From: a virus
Length of the DNA: 64,000 nt
Direction: 5' to 3' (one strand)
IMG/VR virus record: IMGVR_UViG_3300008740_000001
Coordinates: 124,001-188,000 of that record
The notes below the pieces were generated by a model that did not search any database, was not told the DNA's origin, and saw only the letters and a program-made list of their open reading frames with translations. Position numbers and translations under genes: made by a program. This document shows positions 35,662 through 43,502 of this stretch, in pieces (the first letter of the stretch is position 1; every line of letters starts with the position of its first letter).

Positions 35662-35925
35662 GTGAAATACAAAGTAGGCGACATTGTACTAGTCGAGTCT
35701 TTTGCTGGGCCCCAAGTGCGTGTCCGACTAAAGACACGGATCATAAAGCCAAACAATGGCTGGGGTGCAGACGGCTGGGATGCTGTGATAATTTACAAGA
35801 AAGATGTAGACGCTCTCATTAGCAGTGGTGTGCCGTATAAGCGCGGCAGCAAACCCACTACTTTTGTATTTGATGAAGACATCATCAAAAAGGTGATAAA
35901 AAAAAGACGCACAAAGCGTAAATAA
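35662..35925 (+). CDS. KVGDLV-family small protein
   Basis: 87 residues with GTG start. It opens 'VKYKVGDIVLVESFAGPQ' and continues with strands separated by Gly/Asn turns, ending in a basic tail ('KKVIKKRRTKRK') that could bind nucleic acid. Same N-terminal motif as the cluster at 57-64 kb. The promoter places its start codon at or within one base of the transcript start. Confidence 0.62.
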   Translation: MKYKVGDIVLVESFAGPQVRVRLKTRIIKPNNGWGADGWDAVIIYKKDVDALISSGVPYKRGSKPTTFVFDEDIIKKVIKKRRTKRK

Positions 35926-35928
35926 ATG

Positions 35929-35957
35929 TGGACAAACTACGATAAATGTAGTATATT
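35929..35957 (+). promoter_or_regulatory. Sigma70-type promoter for helical protein/dUTPase operon
   Basis: TGGACA (35929-35934), 17-base spacer, TATATT (35952-35957), then AAGGAG before the start at 35980. Confidence 0.72.
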
Positions 35958-35979
35958 AATAGAATAGCAAGGAGAAAAA

Positions 35980-36252
35980 ATGCTAAATCTAAATGATGAC
36001 AAGAGGGCCAAGATTGTTGAATTCATTCGGTCACTTAAGGCTCTTGAAGATGCGATGGAACCATATAAGGAACAGCGACGAGAATTGCGCTCTGAGTTTA
36101 AGCAACAGGGTTGGCTAAACGTTGATGAGCAGCGTCTGGCTGTAAAGGCTTACCGTCTCATGCGCACTGACGTTAATTTGGACGACCTGTACGATGTCTA
36201 TGAGACTCTTGTCAAGCCGCCCACTCTGCCTGCAGCGACGAGCGGAGAATAG
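35980..36252 (+). CDS. Small helical protein, possibly GapR-like
   Basis: A 90-residue, all-helical, charged protein. 'LEDAMEPYKEQRRELRSEFK' then 'QRLAVKAYRLMRTDVNLDDL' resembles in layout the DUF2312/GapR family (two helices gripping DNA), but key residues cannot be confirmed by eye. It immediately precedes dUTPase in the same operon (start of dUTPase at the base after its stop). Confidence 0.5.
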   Translation: MLNLNDDKRAKIVEFIRSLKALEDAMEPYKEQRRELRSEFKQQGWLNVDEQRLAVKAYRLMRTDVNLDDLYDVYETLVKPPTLPAATSGE

Positions 36253-36714
36253 ATGTTACTTGAATACTACAAAGTCAGAGGGGATGCCGTATCTCCAACC
36301 CGCGCAAACCCCTCAGATGCAGGCTTAGATATTTATTTTTGCCCAGAAGATTCGATCCTTACTGGGAAGTGGCTTGAGCCCGGGGAATCTGGCCTTTTCC
36401 AGACCGGTCTCAAGTTTGGTGTGCCTCATGGATATATGCTAGAAGTAAAGAACCGATCAGGAAACGCTGCCAAGCGGCATCTTCTGGTCGGCGCATGCGT
36501 AATTGATTCTGGTTATGATGGTGAGGTGTTTGTTAACCTACACAACGTGGGCCATGACCGGCAGCTTATTGAGAAGAACATGAAGATTGCACAAGTAGTT
36601 CTTGTGCCCGTGGTCCATTTCCGGACAGCCGAGGTACAGCAGGATAGCCTGTATGCAGATTATCCTATTACGATCAGCGGCCGAGGAGATGGGGCCTTGG
36701 GGAGCACCGGATGA
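36253..36714 (+). CDS. dut: dUTPase (dUTP diphosphatase)
   Basis: A 153-residue trimeric-type dUTPase hydrolysing dUTP to dUMP and pyrophosphate. Motifs appear in order: 'PSDAGLDIYF' (I), 'NRSGNAAKRHLL' (II), 'GACVIDSGYDGEVFV' (III), 'MKIAQVVLVPV' (IV) and the C-terminal Gly-rich P-loop-like 'SGRGDGALGSTG' (V). In motif II the usual S-G-L/W is S-G-N. Keeps uracil out of phage DNA. Overlaps the methyltransferase gene by 4 bases. Confidence 0.92.
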   Translation: MLLEYYKVRGDAVSPTRANPSDAGLDIYFCPEDSILTGKWLEPGESGLFQTGLKFGVPHGYMLEVKNRSGNAAKRHLLVGACVIDSGYDGEVFVNLHNVGHDRQLIEKNMKIAQVVLVPVVHFRTAEVQQDSLYADYPITISGRGDGALGSTG

Positions 36715-37202
36715 ACGATTCAACATTGAAATTGATGTTTTCGAGCAAAAAGGGCACATGGTCGACTCCTCAAAAATTTTTCGACAAACTAAATTGGAGA
36801 TTTGGGCCTTTTACATTGGATCCCTGCGCAGATTGCGTGAGTGCCAAGTGTGAACTTTATTATACAGAAGCGGATGATGGGCTATCCAAGGACTGGGCGG
36901 GACACACAGTATATGTGAATCCGCCATATGGTCGTGGAATTGACAAGTGGATCAAGAAGGGCTTTGAAGAGGGCAAAAAGGATGACACAAGAGTTGTGAT
37001 GTTGATTCCGGCCCGTACAGATACAAAATATTGGCACGATTATGTGATGAAAGCTGCAAGAGTCTACTTTGTGAAGGGTCGTCTTAAGTTCGGAGACAGC
37101 ACTAACTGTGCTCCCTTCCCATCAGCAGTGGTAGTTTTTGATGGCTTGGCGAAGAAATATGATTATGGACCCCTTCAGGTGTTTGCAGGGATGAATCGAT
37201 AG
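36711..37202 (+). CDS. Phage DNA N6-adenine methyltransferase (Dam-type, PF05869-like)
   Basis: A 163-residue protein with 'WSTPQKFFDKLNWRFGPFTL' and 'DPCAD' at the N-terminus and catalytic 'VNPPYG' at 69-74 (N-P-P-Y motif IV). 'VVMLIPARTDTKYWHDYV' and 'VYFVKGRLKF' complete the family signature. It probably methylates adenine in phage DNA, protecting against host restriction or marking DNA for replication. Overlaps dUTPase by ATGA. Confidence 0.9.
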   Translation: MNDSTLKLMFSSKKGTWSTPQKFFDKLNWRFGPFTLDPCADCVSAKCELYYTEADDGLSKDWAGHTVYVNPPYGRGIDKWIKKGFEEGKKDDTRVVMLIPARTDTKYWHDYVMKAARVYFVKGRLKFGDSTNCAPFPSAVVVFDGLAKKYDYGPLQVFAGMNR

Positions 37203-37211
37203 AGGTAAAAG

Positions 37212-37439
37212 ATGACATTAGAAGAAAAAATGATTAACAGCTTGTTGGCTCGATACCAAGCACAGAAGCAAGAAGCGGCAGCAATGATAGAGCTTTACAT
37301 CAAGAAAGCAGTTGGTGTTGGGGAGCATTCTCAAATTCTCGATGAAATTGATAAGTGGGTTGCTCTTGCTACTGAGGCGGACGATAAGCACGAAACGTTG
37401 TTATCGATGATAAACGTGGAAATTGTTGATGAACCGTAA
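37212..37439 (+). CDS. Uncharacterised small helical protein
   Basis: A 75-residue helical, Ala/Gln/Glu-rich protein ('RYQAQKQEAAAMIELYIKK'), preceded by SD AGAGGT. It overlaps the zinc-protein gene downstream. No motif recognised. Confidence 0.55.
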   Translation: MTLEEKMINSLLARYQAQKQEAAAMIELYIKKAVGVGEHSQILDEIDKWVALATEADDKHETLLSMINVEIVDEP

Positions 37440-37716
37440 AGACCGAAGAGCCCAGTCAGCCAAATACAGAAAAACAGTAAAGAAGGCCAAGGGCGCCGAG
37501 ACACCAATCGGTGCCAAGATGTTGCTTTTCGGCCTTATTCCCGAAGAGTGCACTGCCTGCAGCGCGGCATTTGACAAAACAGATCGAGAAATGGTCATGT
37601 CGTGGAACGTCGTTGTGCGCGAAGAAGAAGAAAAAGTAAACTTATATTGCCCACCTTGCTGGCAGCAGGCGTTGGACGTTATTAATGGATTTTACGATAG
37701 AGTAGAGGAAGAATGA
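37429..37716 (+). CDS. Small zinc-binding protein
   Basis: 95 residues from ATG 37429. A basic N-terminus ('MNRKDRRAQSAKYRKTVKKA') precedes two CxxC knuckles, 'CTAC' (about 41-44) and 'CPPC' (about 74-77), consistent with a zinc ribbon. The sequence between them ('DREMVMSWNVVVREEEEKVN') is strand-like. Role unknown; could be a small nucleic-acid-binding protein. Overlaps the GMP reductase-like gene by 4 bases. Confidence 0.6.
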   Translation: MNRKDRRAQSAKYRKTVKKAKGAETPIGAKMLLFGLIPEECTACSAAFDKTDREMVMSWNVVVREEEEKVNLYCPPCWQQALDVINGFYDRVEEE

Positions 37717-38741
37717 AGCAGGCTCTCTCATATGACGATATCTTATTGGTTCCGCATTATAGCGACATTTCAAGCCGGAAGATGATCGACATCTCAAACT
37801 CCCTAGACAAAAGCTTAAAACTAGAACTACCAGTGATTGCTAGCCCAATGGACACGGTGAGTAGTTTTGAAATGGCCACCGCTATCACGAAATTTGGCGG
37901 AGCAGCCATTATTCACAGATATATGGATGCCTTGGAACAGGTTAGAATTGTTGGAGATTTAAAAAATCAATTCGGCTCTATCGTTGGTGCCGCAATCGGC
38001 ACCGGTTCTGATGCGAAACTCCGATCCCAGATGCTAGCCGCCGTTGGCGTGGATATCTTGTGCATCGATGTTGCGCACGGCCATCACGCACTGGTAGAGG
38101 AGACAATCAAGGAAATTAGGCAGATCCCGTCTGTTTCCAACATACACATTATGGCTGGAAACGTGGCCACCCCCCAAGGCGTAGCAGATTTACACGCATG
38201 GGGGGCCGACTCTATCCGCGTCGGCATTGGCGGCGGCTCGATTTGTTCAACTAGGCTTCAAACGGGCCATGGTATACCAACGTTGCAGTCTATTATGGAT
38301 TGCGCCGCAGTTGCCGATGACCTCGGTGCGAAGCTAATTGCTGATGGTGGTATCAGAAATTCGGGTGATATAGTAAAGTCCTATGCAGCCGGCGCCGACT
38401 TTGTTATGATTGGTTCGTTACTGGCTGGCACCACGGAAGCACCGGGCAAAATCATAACGATGAACGGAAATAAATACAAAGAGTATAGAGGAATGGCGTC
38501 AGCCGAAGCACAGATGGATTGGCGTGGCCGAACCGCCTCTTTAGAGGGCGTCTCTACGATGATACCATATAGGGGCTCCGTCGAGCCAATCTTGGAACAA
38601 ATCGAAAACGGCATACGAAGCGGCTTTTCTTATTCAGGTGCCAGAACGTTCTCAGAATTTCAAAACGCCAGCACCATGATCCGCCAAACTTCAGCCGGCC
38701 AGTTGGAGAGTTCAACGCACATCCGAGTGCGATATGGATAA
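37713..38741 (+). CDS. GMP reductase / IMP dehydrogenase family protein
   Basis: A 342-residue TIM-barrel enzyme without CBS domains, the length of a GMP reductase. 'LSYDDILLVPHYSDIS', 'PVIASPMDTVSS', 'HIMAGNVATPQG', the catalytic loop 'GIGGGSICSTRLQTGHG' (Cys178) and 'LIADGGIRNSGDIVKSYAAG' are all present. 'R-x-x-T-G-x-G' after the Cys is more like GMP reductase, which converts GMP to IMP with NADPH; IMP dehydrogenase activity is not excluded. It would rebalance host purine pools for phage DNA synthesis. Confidence 0.9.
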   Translation: MKQALSYDDILLVPHYSDISSRKMIDISNSLDKSLKLELPVIASPMDTVSSFEMATAITKFGGAAIIHRYMDALEQVRIVGDLKNQFGSIVGAAIGTGSDAKLRSQMLAAVGVDILCIDVAHGHHALVEETIKEIRQIPSVSNIHIMAGNVATPQGVADLHAWGADSIRVGIGGGSICSTRLQTGHGIPTLQSIMDCAAVADDLGAKLIADGGIRNSGDIVKSYAAGADFVMIGSLLAGTTEAPGKIITMNGNKYKEYRGMASAEAQMDWRGRTASLEGVSTMIPYRGSVEPILEQIENGIRSGFSYSGARTFSEFQNASTMIRQTSAGQLESSTHIRVRYG

Positions 38742-39060
38742 TGTTAAAAACGAAAAAAAGATCATTTTTTATGATACAGAGAAAAGACACGCAAACTTAA
38801 AAGTGAGGTTGCAGCATGATAGTCTTTCCCAATCTGCTTTCTTCAGGATGATGATCACTGGATATTTAGAAAACAATGCAGGCATTTTAGAATATATGGA
38901 TGAATACAAGGCAAATAACAATGTTCAGTCGAAGGCTCACCGAAAGGCGTCTAAGAAGAACATAGAGGCTGGCAAGGTATTAGAAAATGCTTTGGGCCTA
39001 GGTAACGAAGAAGTAGAGAACATATTTGATTTAATTGAACAGGAGCATCCGGAATTATGA
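38734..39060 (+). CDS. Ribbon-helix-helix-like small protein
   Basis: A 108-residue protein. Residues 18-48 ('HANLKVRLQHDSLSQSAFFR' onward) read as a beta strand followed by two helices, typical of Arc/MetJ-type DNA-binding dimers. A Lys-rich linker and an acidic C-terminal helix follow. It may be a phage transcription regulator. Overlaps both neighbours by a few bases. Confidence 0.55.
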   Translation: MDNVKNEKKIIFYDTEKRHANLKVRLQHDSLSQSAFFRMMITGYLENNAGILEYMDEYKANNNVQSKAHRKASKKNIEAGKVLENALGLGNEEVENIFDLIEQEHPEL

Positions 39061-39335
39061 AAACAATAAAAAACAATATCGGAAGAGTAGTTTTACAAAA
39101 CAAGGACGGGGTAACCAGATATGGCGTAATTACATTTCAGAGAATGCGTGAAGATTGGATGTACTATACCGTTTACTGGATTAGCAGTGTACCGTCTGAT
39201 TCACCATGGATCTCACAAATTGAGTGGCGATGCGATAAGGTCAAGATCATTGATGAGAAAACTCATCTAGCTGATCTACAGAGTGCCATCAACTTTCGTA
39301 ATTCGCGCAAATTCAAGGAGGCGATGATGCCATGA
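39057..39335 (+). CDS. Small SH3-like protein related to KVGDLV family
   Basis: A 92-residue protein: 'IGRVVLQNKDGVTRYGVITF' then 'DWMYYTVYWISSVPSD', the same strand pattern (turn, G-V/I-I, then an aromatic V-x-W strand) as the KVGDLV proteins but without the exact K-V-G-D-L-V. Overlaps neighbours by 4 bases on each side. Function unknown. Confidence 0.55.
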   Translation: MKTIKNNIGRVVLQNKDGVTRYGVITFQRMREDWMYYTVYWISSVPSDSPWISQIEWRCDKVKIIDEKTHLADLQSAINFRNSRKFKEAMMP

Positions 39336-39592
39336 AGAAACGACAAAATGCGGCGCCCTGCGGTGCGTGGATGAAGCTGATAGAGTGTGATAAGATATGC
39401 CACAAGGAAGACTGCCGATTATGGCAGAATTATCCAGAAGACAGAAACTGCACTAATGTGACGGTTTACGAGCACGGACCATTAACTTTGGCAGAAACAG
39501 CAAAAAGGGTTGGGTTGTCACTATCTAGAATTAAACAGATTGAACAAAAGGCCTTGGAGAAGTTGAAGAAAAATAAGAATTTCGATTTTTAG
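39332..39592 (+). CDS. Small sigma-region-4-like DNA-binding protein
   Basis: An 86-residue protein. The N-terminal half has five Cys ('ECDKICHKEDC' in the centre) and may bind zinc. The C-terminal half 'GPLTLAETAKRVGLSLSRIK' then 'QIEQKALEKLKK' is a close match in form to sigma70 region 4.2, the helix-turn-helix that reads -35 boxes. No region 2 is present, so it is more likely an anti- or co-regulator or an adaptor than a full sigma factor. It ends just upstream of a late-motif gene. Confidence 0.7.
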   Translation: MKKRQNAAPCGAWMKLIECDKICHKEDCRLWQNYPEDRNCTNVTVYEHGPLTLAETAKRVGLSLSRIKQIEQKALEKLKKNKNFDF

Positions 39593-39620
39593 ACCACATT
39601 AAAGCATTTAAAAAAAGTGG

Positions 39621-39636
39621 ATACTATTTATTAATG
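39621..39636 (+). promoter_or_regulatory. Late-promoter-type motif upstream of acidic head-type gene
   Basis: ATACTATTTATTAATG, with the TACTATTTAT core intact, about 70 bases before the start at 39706. Confidence 0.62.
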
Positions 39637-39705
39637 TTGATTTTGGTACAAAACCAAAAATGATTTAATTCATCAATTTTTTAAAATATGGGAGATTTGT
39701 AAAAG

Positions 39706-40308
39706 ATGAGCAAAAAGACACTTTTAAATGAAACACAGGTTAGGCGCTTCATGAAGTTGGCCAATGTTGGCACACTGTCAGACGGTTTCGTCGACGGACT
39801 TGAAGAGGCAGGATATTTTAGACCGGTAGCTGAGCAAGGCGAGGATGAGTTGGGCGAACTGCCCGGCGACGAGGGTCCTGTTGAGGACGAAGTTGCCCTC
39901 GATGCGGAAGTTCCGGTTGAAGATGAGTTGGGCGACGATCTTGGAGGCGAAGAGGATCTTGGGCTGGACGATGCAGCCGGCGGAGCCGAGTTACCTCCCG
40001 AAGTTGTTGCACAAGTTGAGGACGCCCTTGCTAGCGCTTTAGGCGCAATGGAGCAAGAGCTTGAAGCCGCAATCCCCGAGTTGGACCTTTCGGTTGAGAG
40101 GGAAGGCGAAGAGGAATTGGGCGGCGAGGAAGACCTAGGTGGTGACGAAGAGTTGGCAGACCTAGGCGGTGAAGAAGAGTTGGCCCCCGAGGATGACCTT
40201 GGTGGCGATGACTTAGGTGGCGACGAAGAGTTGGCCCCCGAAGATGAGCTTGTCGAGCGTATTGCTCGTAAGGTTGCCCTTAGATTGCGTAACGCAGTCA
40301 AAAAGTGA
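39706..40308 (+). CDS. Highly acidic repeat protein, probable head/scaffold component
   Basis: A 200-residue protein. The N-terminal 40 residues ('NETQVRRFMKLANVGTLSDG') form an ordered segment; the rest is dominated by Glu/Asp/Gly/Leu repeats of the form D-L-G-G-(D/E)-E-E-L, ending in a basic helix ('RIARKVALRLRNAVKK'). Similar acidic proteins act as prohead core or internal proteins in T4-like phages. It has its own late motif and terminator, so it is a single-gene, probably abundant, late transcript. Confidence 0.6.
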   Translation: MSKKTLLNETQVRRFMKLANVGTLSDGFVDGLEEAGYFRPVAEQGEDELGELPGDEGPVEDEVALDAEVPVEDELGDDLGGEEDLGLDDAAGGAELPPEVVAQVEDALASALGAMEQELEAAIPELDLSVEREGEEELGGEEDLGGDEELADLGGEEELAPEDDLGGDDLGGDEELAPEDELVERIARKVALRLRNAVKK

Positions 40309-40337
40309 TTTAATCCCTCCCATATGTGACCTGCTCC

Positions 40338-40366
40338 AAAGGCCGCTTCTGCGGCCTTTGTTTTTA
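40338..40366 (+). terminator. Intrinsic terminator after acidic gene
   Basis: AAAGGCCGC-TTCT-GCGGCCTTT stem-loop followed by GTTTTT. It ends the single-gene transcript of the acidic protein. Confidence 0.9.
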
Positions 40367-40393
40367 TGTGTGAAAACTTTTCTAAAAACTAGT

Positions 40394-40420
40394 TATAATA
40401 TACAGACATTTATAAATAAG
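40394..40420 (+). promoter_or_regulatory. Overlapping sigma70-type -10 and late-type motif
   Basis: TATAAT (40394-40399; a weak -35, TGAAAA, at 40371) is followed immediately by GACATTTATAAATAAG (40405-40420), a variant of the late motif. SD CGAGGTG and ATG 40431 follow. The ClpP-like gene may thus be read both early and late. Confidence 0.5.
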
Positions 40421-40430
40421 CGAGGTGTAT

Positions 40431-41099
40431 ATGAATGGAAAAAAGCCACATTTTGAAGAGGAATCTTCGGATAAAAACGAGGCTGAAAACAGCAAGATAA
40501 TCGTTTTAGCCCAGCGTCCACCCTCAGACAATGCGACCTCTCGCAAGGTCAGGCTTTTCGGAGAAGTGACAGAAGAGAAGTCTGAAGAACTAATTGGCGA
40601 AATGTTGTCAATGGCAGATGAAGCCGAAGAGATGGTGCCTAAAAATCCTGAAGATCCAGAATGCAAAGAAACAGAACGAGTGGTTCACGGGATTGACTTT
40701 TTAATTTCAACATACGGCGGCAACGCGGATGACATGTTTGGTATTTATGATATGATGAAACACGTTCAGCAGCAGTGCCCTATTTCTACGTATGGAATTG
40801 GTAAAGTTATGTCCGCAGGAGTGCTCTTGTTAGCCGCCGGAACGAAGGGAGAACGCAGAATTGGAAAAAATTGTAGAGTGATGTTGCATCATGTGGCCGG
40901 AGGCCTTGAGGGTTCTTTACCTTCGATGGAGACAGACCTCGAATCTTTGAAGGTTATGGAAAAAAGATATTTGGAAATTATGGTTGAGGAAACCAAGTTT
41001 ACAAAAAGATCGCTACAAAAACTGCTAGATAAGAAAGTAAACGTCTATTTAAATGCAGAGGAAGCGATTAAGCAAGGTATCGCGGATAAGTATATTTAA
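40431..41099 (+). CDS. ClpP-like serine protease (second)
   Basis: 222 residues from ATG 40431. An acidic N-terminal extension (1-80) precedes the ClpP/crotonase core: 'IDFLISTYGGNADDM' (88-102), Ser128 in 'KVMSAGVLL', His153/154 in 'VMLHHVAGG', and 'VYLNAEEAIKQGIADKYI' at the end. It differs strongly from the ClpP-like protein at 27236. The late-type motif and neighbours suggest a late role such as head protein maturation, where ClpP-fold proteases are used by many phages; inference. Confidence 0.8.
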   Translation: MNGKKPHFEEESSDKNEAENSKIIVLAQRPPSDNATSRKVRLFGEVTEEKSEELIGEMLSMADEAEEMVPKNPEDPECKETERVVHGIDFLISTYGGNADDMFGIYDMMKHVQQQCPISTYGIGKVMSAGVLLLAAGTKGERRIGKNCRVMLHHVAGGLEGSLPSMETDLESLKVMEKRYLEIMVEETKFTKRSLQKLLDKKVNVYLNAEEAIKQGIADKYI

Positions 41100-41113
41100 G
41101 AGAGAAACAGAAC

Positions 41114-41737
41114 ATGGCTAAAATAAGAGGTTTCCATGCGGAACTTATAAAAGAAAGGTATCGTAAAATTTTAGAGAAAAAGGGCTATAAGTTCTTTGAC
41201 AAGAATTTGCCGTACAATGTCAACATAATAGGCGTTCGAAATTCTGATGGAAAGGCGAACGTGTTTGATGATATGATTTTGGTAATTTATCGTGACAGCT
41301 ATAAGAGGTGGCTTGTCGAGACCTATCAGATTACAACCGATCCCGGCCTTTATTATTTAAAAAAGCCAATGAATGTTAACGGCACAGCAATCTTGTGCCC
41401 AGACCAGTATCGCAGCGCATATCAGATTGACAAGCATCGCGGTAAATATGACGCACTTTGCCAGCGCGGCGCAGAGGTTACTGTTTGGCGCGACACTAAC
41501 CGGGATTCCAAGCATGATATGATCGACGAAAGTAAGATCACTGGCTGGTTTGGTATCAATATCCACAAGGCCGGCAAAGAATCGACTCGTGTTGATAAAT
41601 GGTCCGCCGGCTGTCAGGTTTTCAAAAACGATAGTGATTTCAAACAGTTCATGTCGGTAATGCACGAAGCAGCCAAGCGGCTAGGAAATGGATTCACTTA
41701 TACATTGATCGAAAGTGACGATCTAGAAGAGGATTAA
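41114..41737 (+). CDS. L,D-transpeptidase/endolysin-like cell-wall enzyme (putative)
   Basis: A 207-residue protein. The C-terminal half has 'GWFGINIHKAGKE' (His151), and after 12 residues 'DKWSAGCQVFKND' (Ser164, Cys167). This His...S-x-G-C arrangement is that of YkuD-type L,D-transpeptidases and related phage wall enzymes with a Cys nucleophile. No signal peptide. With no other lysin in the window it is a candidate lysis or wall-remodelling enzyme. It starts 15 bases after the ClpP-like gene and stops 1 base before the next. Confidence 0.5.
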   Translation: MAKIRGFHAELIKERYRKILEKKGYKFFDKNLPYNVNIIGVRNSDGKANVFDDMILVIYRDSYKRWLVETYQITTDPGLYYLKKPMNVNGTAILCPDQYRSAYQIDKHRGKYDALCQRGAEVTVWRDTNRDSKHDMIDESKITGWFGINIHKAGKESTRVDKWSAGCQVFKNDSDFKQFMSVMHEAAKRLGNGFTYTLIESDDLEED

Positions 41738-41738
41738 A

Positions 41739-43418
41739 ATGTCAGATTTTGACAAACTAGTAGAAAGTTTTTTAAAGCCACGAAGCACATTAGACTTTGG
41801 AACTTTAACATCGTTAGTAGAGGAGGTCCTTGACGAATGGCCATTACGGCAATTAAACGAAGAGGACATACCAGATGGGTCTTCCGGTGGGCGCTTCAGT
41901 GTGCACATCCCCATCCCCAAATTAGTCCCCACGGAAGCGTGGGGAGATCCCAGTTCGATGGCTCGCCAAGATATCGACAAGGTTTTCTCGGCAATTCGCC
42001 GTCAGGGATCGATTAAGGATCGCATTGCACATGTTAATTCTTTTCTAGATCCCGAACAGGCCCTAAAGAAAGCCCCCGGTGGAAAAGTAAACACCCTGCT
42101 TAGCATGATGCAGATCATTGAGTCTTTGCAAGCTACACTAAATGACTTCAACGAATCCTCTGCTGGGTTCGTTTTTGAAGGTTTTATGGCTGCGCTGACA
42201 CAGGGCCGACAGGAGGCCGGCCGCGTCGGCGGCACCCTGCCAATTGAAGATTTCATTACCAGTGATAACCGAAATGTAAGTTTGAAGCTGCTGAGTCCTA
42301 AGACTGCAATTCATGGCAGCTTTACCAACTTAGTTGACTATCTTTTTATTCGTGGAGGATCGGGGGTTGATTCTATTGACTATCTGGTTGCCTACAAAGA
42401 TAAGGAGGGAGATGATGTTTCACGTCTAGGAATTTGGGAATTTAAAATCAATCGTAAAAACCTCGTACCCATGCTGTCCAATTCAGGTAAGAAGAATGAA
42501 GGATTGCTGGGCGATCAGGCCGAAGCCTTGAAGACACACATCGCCAACTGGCAGGACTCTCCAGAGTGGCGCGTCGGCATGGCCAATATTCTGGAACAGA
42601 CCCCGGGCTATACATGGCAACGAGGCATGTTCAACAAGAACCTTGACTCTGCAGGAGCATTCGACGCCGGCGAGTCAGTTGAGGTTGGCGATGAAGAAGC
42701 TGATGACAAGATCAGTCCGTTCGATGCTATGGTCGGACGCGGTGAAACAACTTTAAAAATAAGACAGTTAGCAAACACAGCAGGCTTTGAACATTCTAGA
42801 GAAAACGGTCCAGATTTCGATGCATGGTGGGCAAGCATACCCTATGAAGAGAAATTGAATGCAGGTTTCGCGTCAAAGAGCACTAAGATGACCGACGCTG
42901 CCCGCGCAAGGTCGGATAAGAAGTATGGCGAGAGGCTACGCCCGGACTTCGATAGGGGGGTCAAGAAGGCAGAGGATACAATGGCTGGTAACGACGAAAT
43001 GGAGCAGGCGCCAGTTAGCGAATCTTATTTTGGCGAATTTCATGAAAGAGAAAAGCGGCTGATGGCTGAAGAGAACGCTTTGATGGAAAGCAACAAGGAT
43101 GGCACCGAGGCCGGTTCACAGTGGGGCTTGTCTGGCACTCACATTGTTTCATTATCGTCCGTACTAGAAACAGATTTTTACGGGCAACTCAATTTGTCTA
43201 GCAAGAATATCGAAGCAGTTGCTAAGATCTACATTGAAAAGCTCGGCAAAGACATGATTACTTTGTTACAGACAACCAAGGAATTTGCAGAGAACATCGG
43301 AGTTTACTTTACAGCAGAAGACCGCACAAGGGGCGCGGAAGCTAGTCGCCAAGCGCAGGACCAAGGTACCGCGATTGTTACGGCCCTCGCACAACGCCCA
43401 GAAGAAGACTCGGAATAA
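41739..43418 (+). CDS. Large late protein with PD-(D/E)xK nuclease-like region
   Basis: A 559-residue protein, not firmly recognised. 'AGFVFEGFMAALTQG' (E147), 'LPIEDFITSDN' (D171) and 'NVSLKLLSP' (K183) are ordered like the E...D...xxK core of PD-(D/E)xK nucleases, and another E-F-K occurs in 'GIWEFKINRK' (234-236). 'GSFTNLVDYLF' follows. The N-terminus 'MSDFDKLVESFL' is a short amphipathic helix of the kind on other head-targeted proteins. The C-terminal half is helical and charged. A virion-packaged nuclease is possible; a purely structural role is equally open. Confidence 0.5.
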   Translation: MSDFDKLVESFLKPRSTLDFGTLTSLVEEVLDEWPLRQLNEEDIPDGSSGGRFSVHIPIPKLVPTEAWGDPSSMARQDIDKVFSAIRRQGSIKDRIAHVNSFLDPEQALKKAPGGKVNTLLSMMQIIESLQATLNDFNESSAGFVFEGFMAALTQGRQEAGRVGGTLPIEDFITSDNRNVSLKLLSPKTAIHGSFTNLVDYLFIRGGSGVDSIDYLVAYKDKEGDDVSRLGIWEFKINRKNLVPMLSNSGKKNEGLLGDQAEALKTHIANWQDSPEWRVGMANILEQTPGYTWQRGMFNKNLDSAGAFDAGESVEVGDEEADDKISPFDAMVGRGETTLKIRQLANTAGFEHSRENGPDFDAWWASIPYEEKLNAGFASKSTKMTDAARARSDKKYGERLRPDFDRGVKKAEDTMAGNDEMEQAPVSESYFGEFHEREKRLMAEENALMESNKDGTEAGSQWGLSGTHIVSLSSVLETDFYGQLNLSSKNIEAVAKIYIEKLGKDMITLLQTTKEFAENIGVYFTAEDRTRGAEASRQAQDQGTAIVTALAQRPEEDSE

Positions 43419-43433
43419 TTTTAATAAACTTAG

Positions 43434-43462
43434 TTGCAAGTCATACAATACTAGGTTATAAT
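43434..43462 (+). promoter_or_regulatory. Sigma70-type promoter upstream of groEL (distal)
   Basis: TTGCAA (43434-43439), 17-base spacer, TATAAT (43457-43462), about 85 bases before the GroEL start. Confidence 0.65.
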
Positions 43463-43502
43463 AAAAGCAGACACTTCAAGTGATTAAAACAATAAAAAAT
43501 AC

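Noticed and set aside
39900-40250. Short direct repeats suggestive of a CRISPR array
   Set aside because: Repeats are codon repeats for D-L-G-G-(D/E)-E within an open frame, without spacers.
39681-40301. Long minus-strand open frame (206 codons, Ser-rich) opposite the acidic protein
   Set aside because: It is the antisense of a Glu/Asp/Gly repeat, which reads as Ser/Pro repeats; no SD or promoter, and all other genes are on the + strand.
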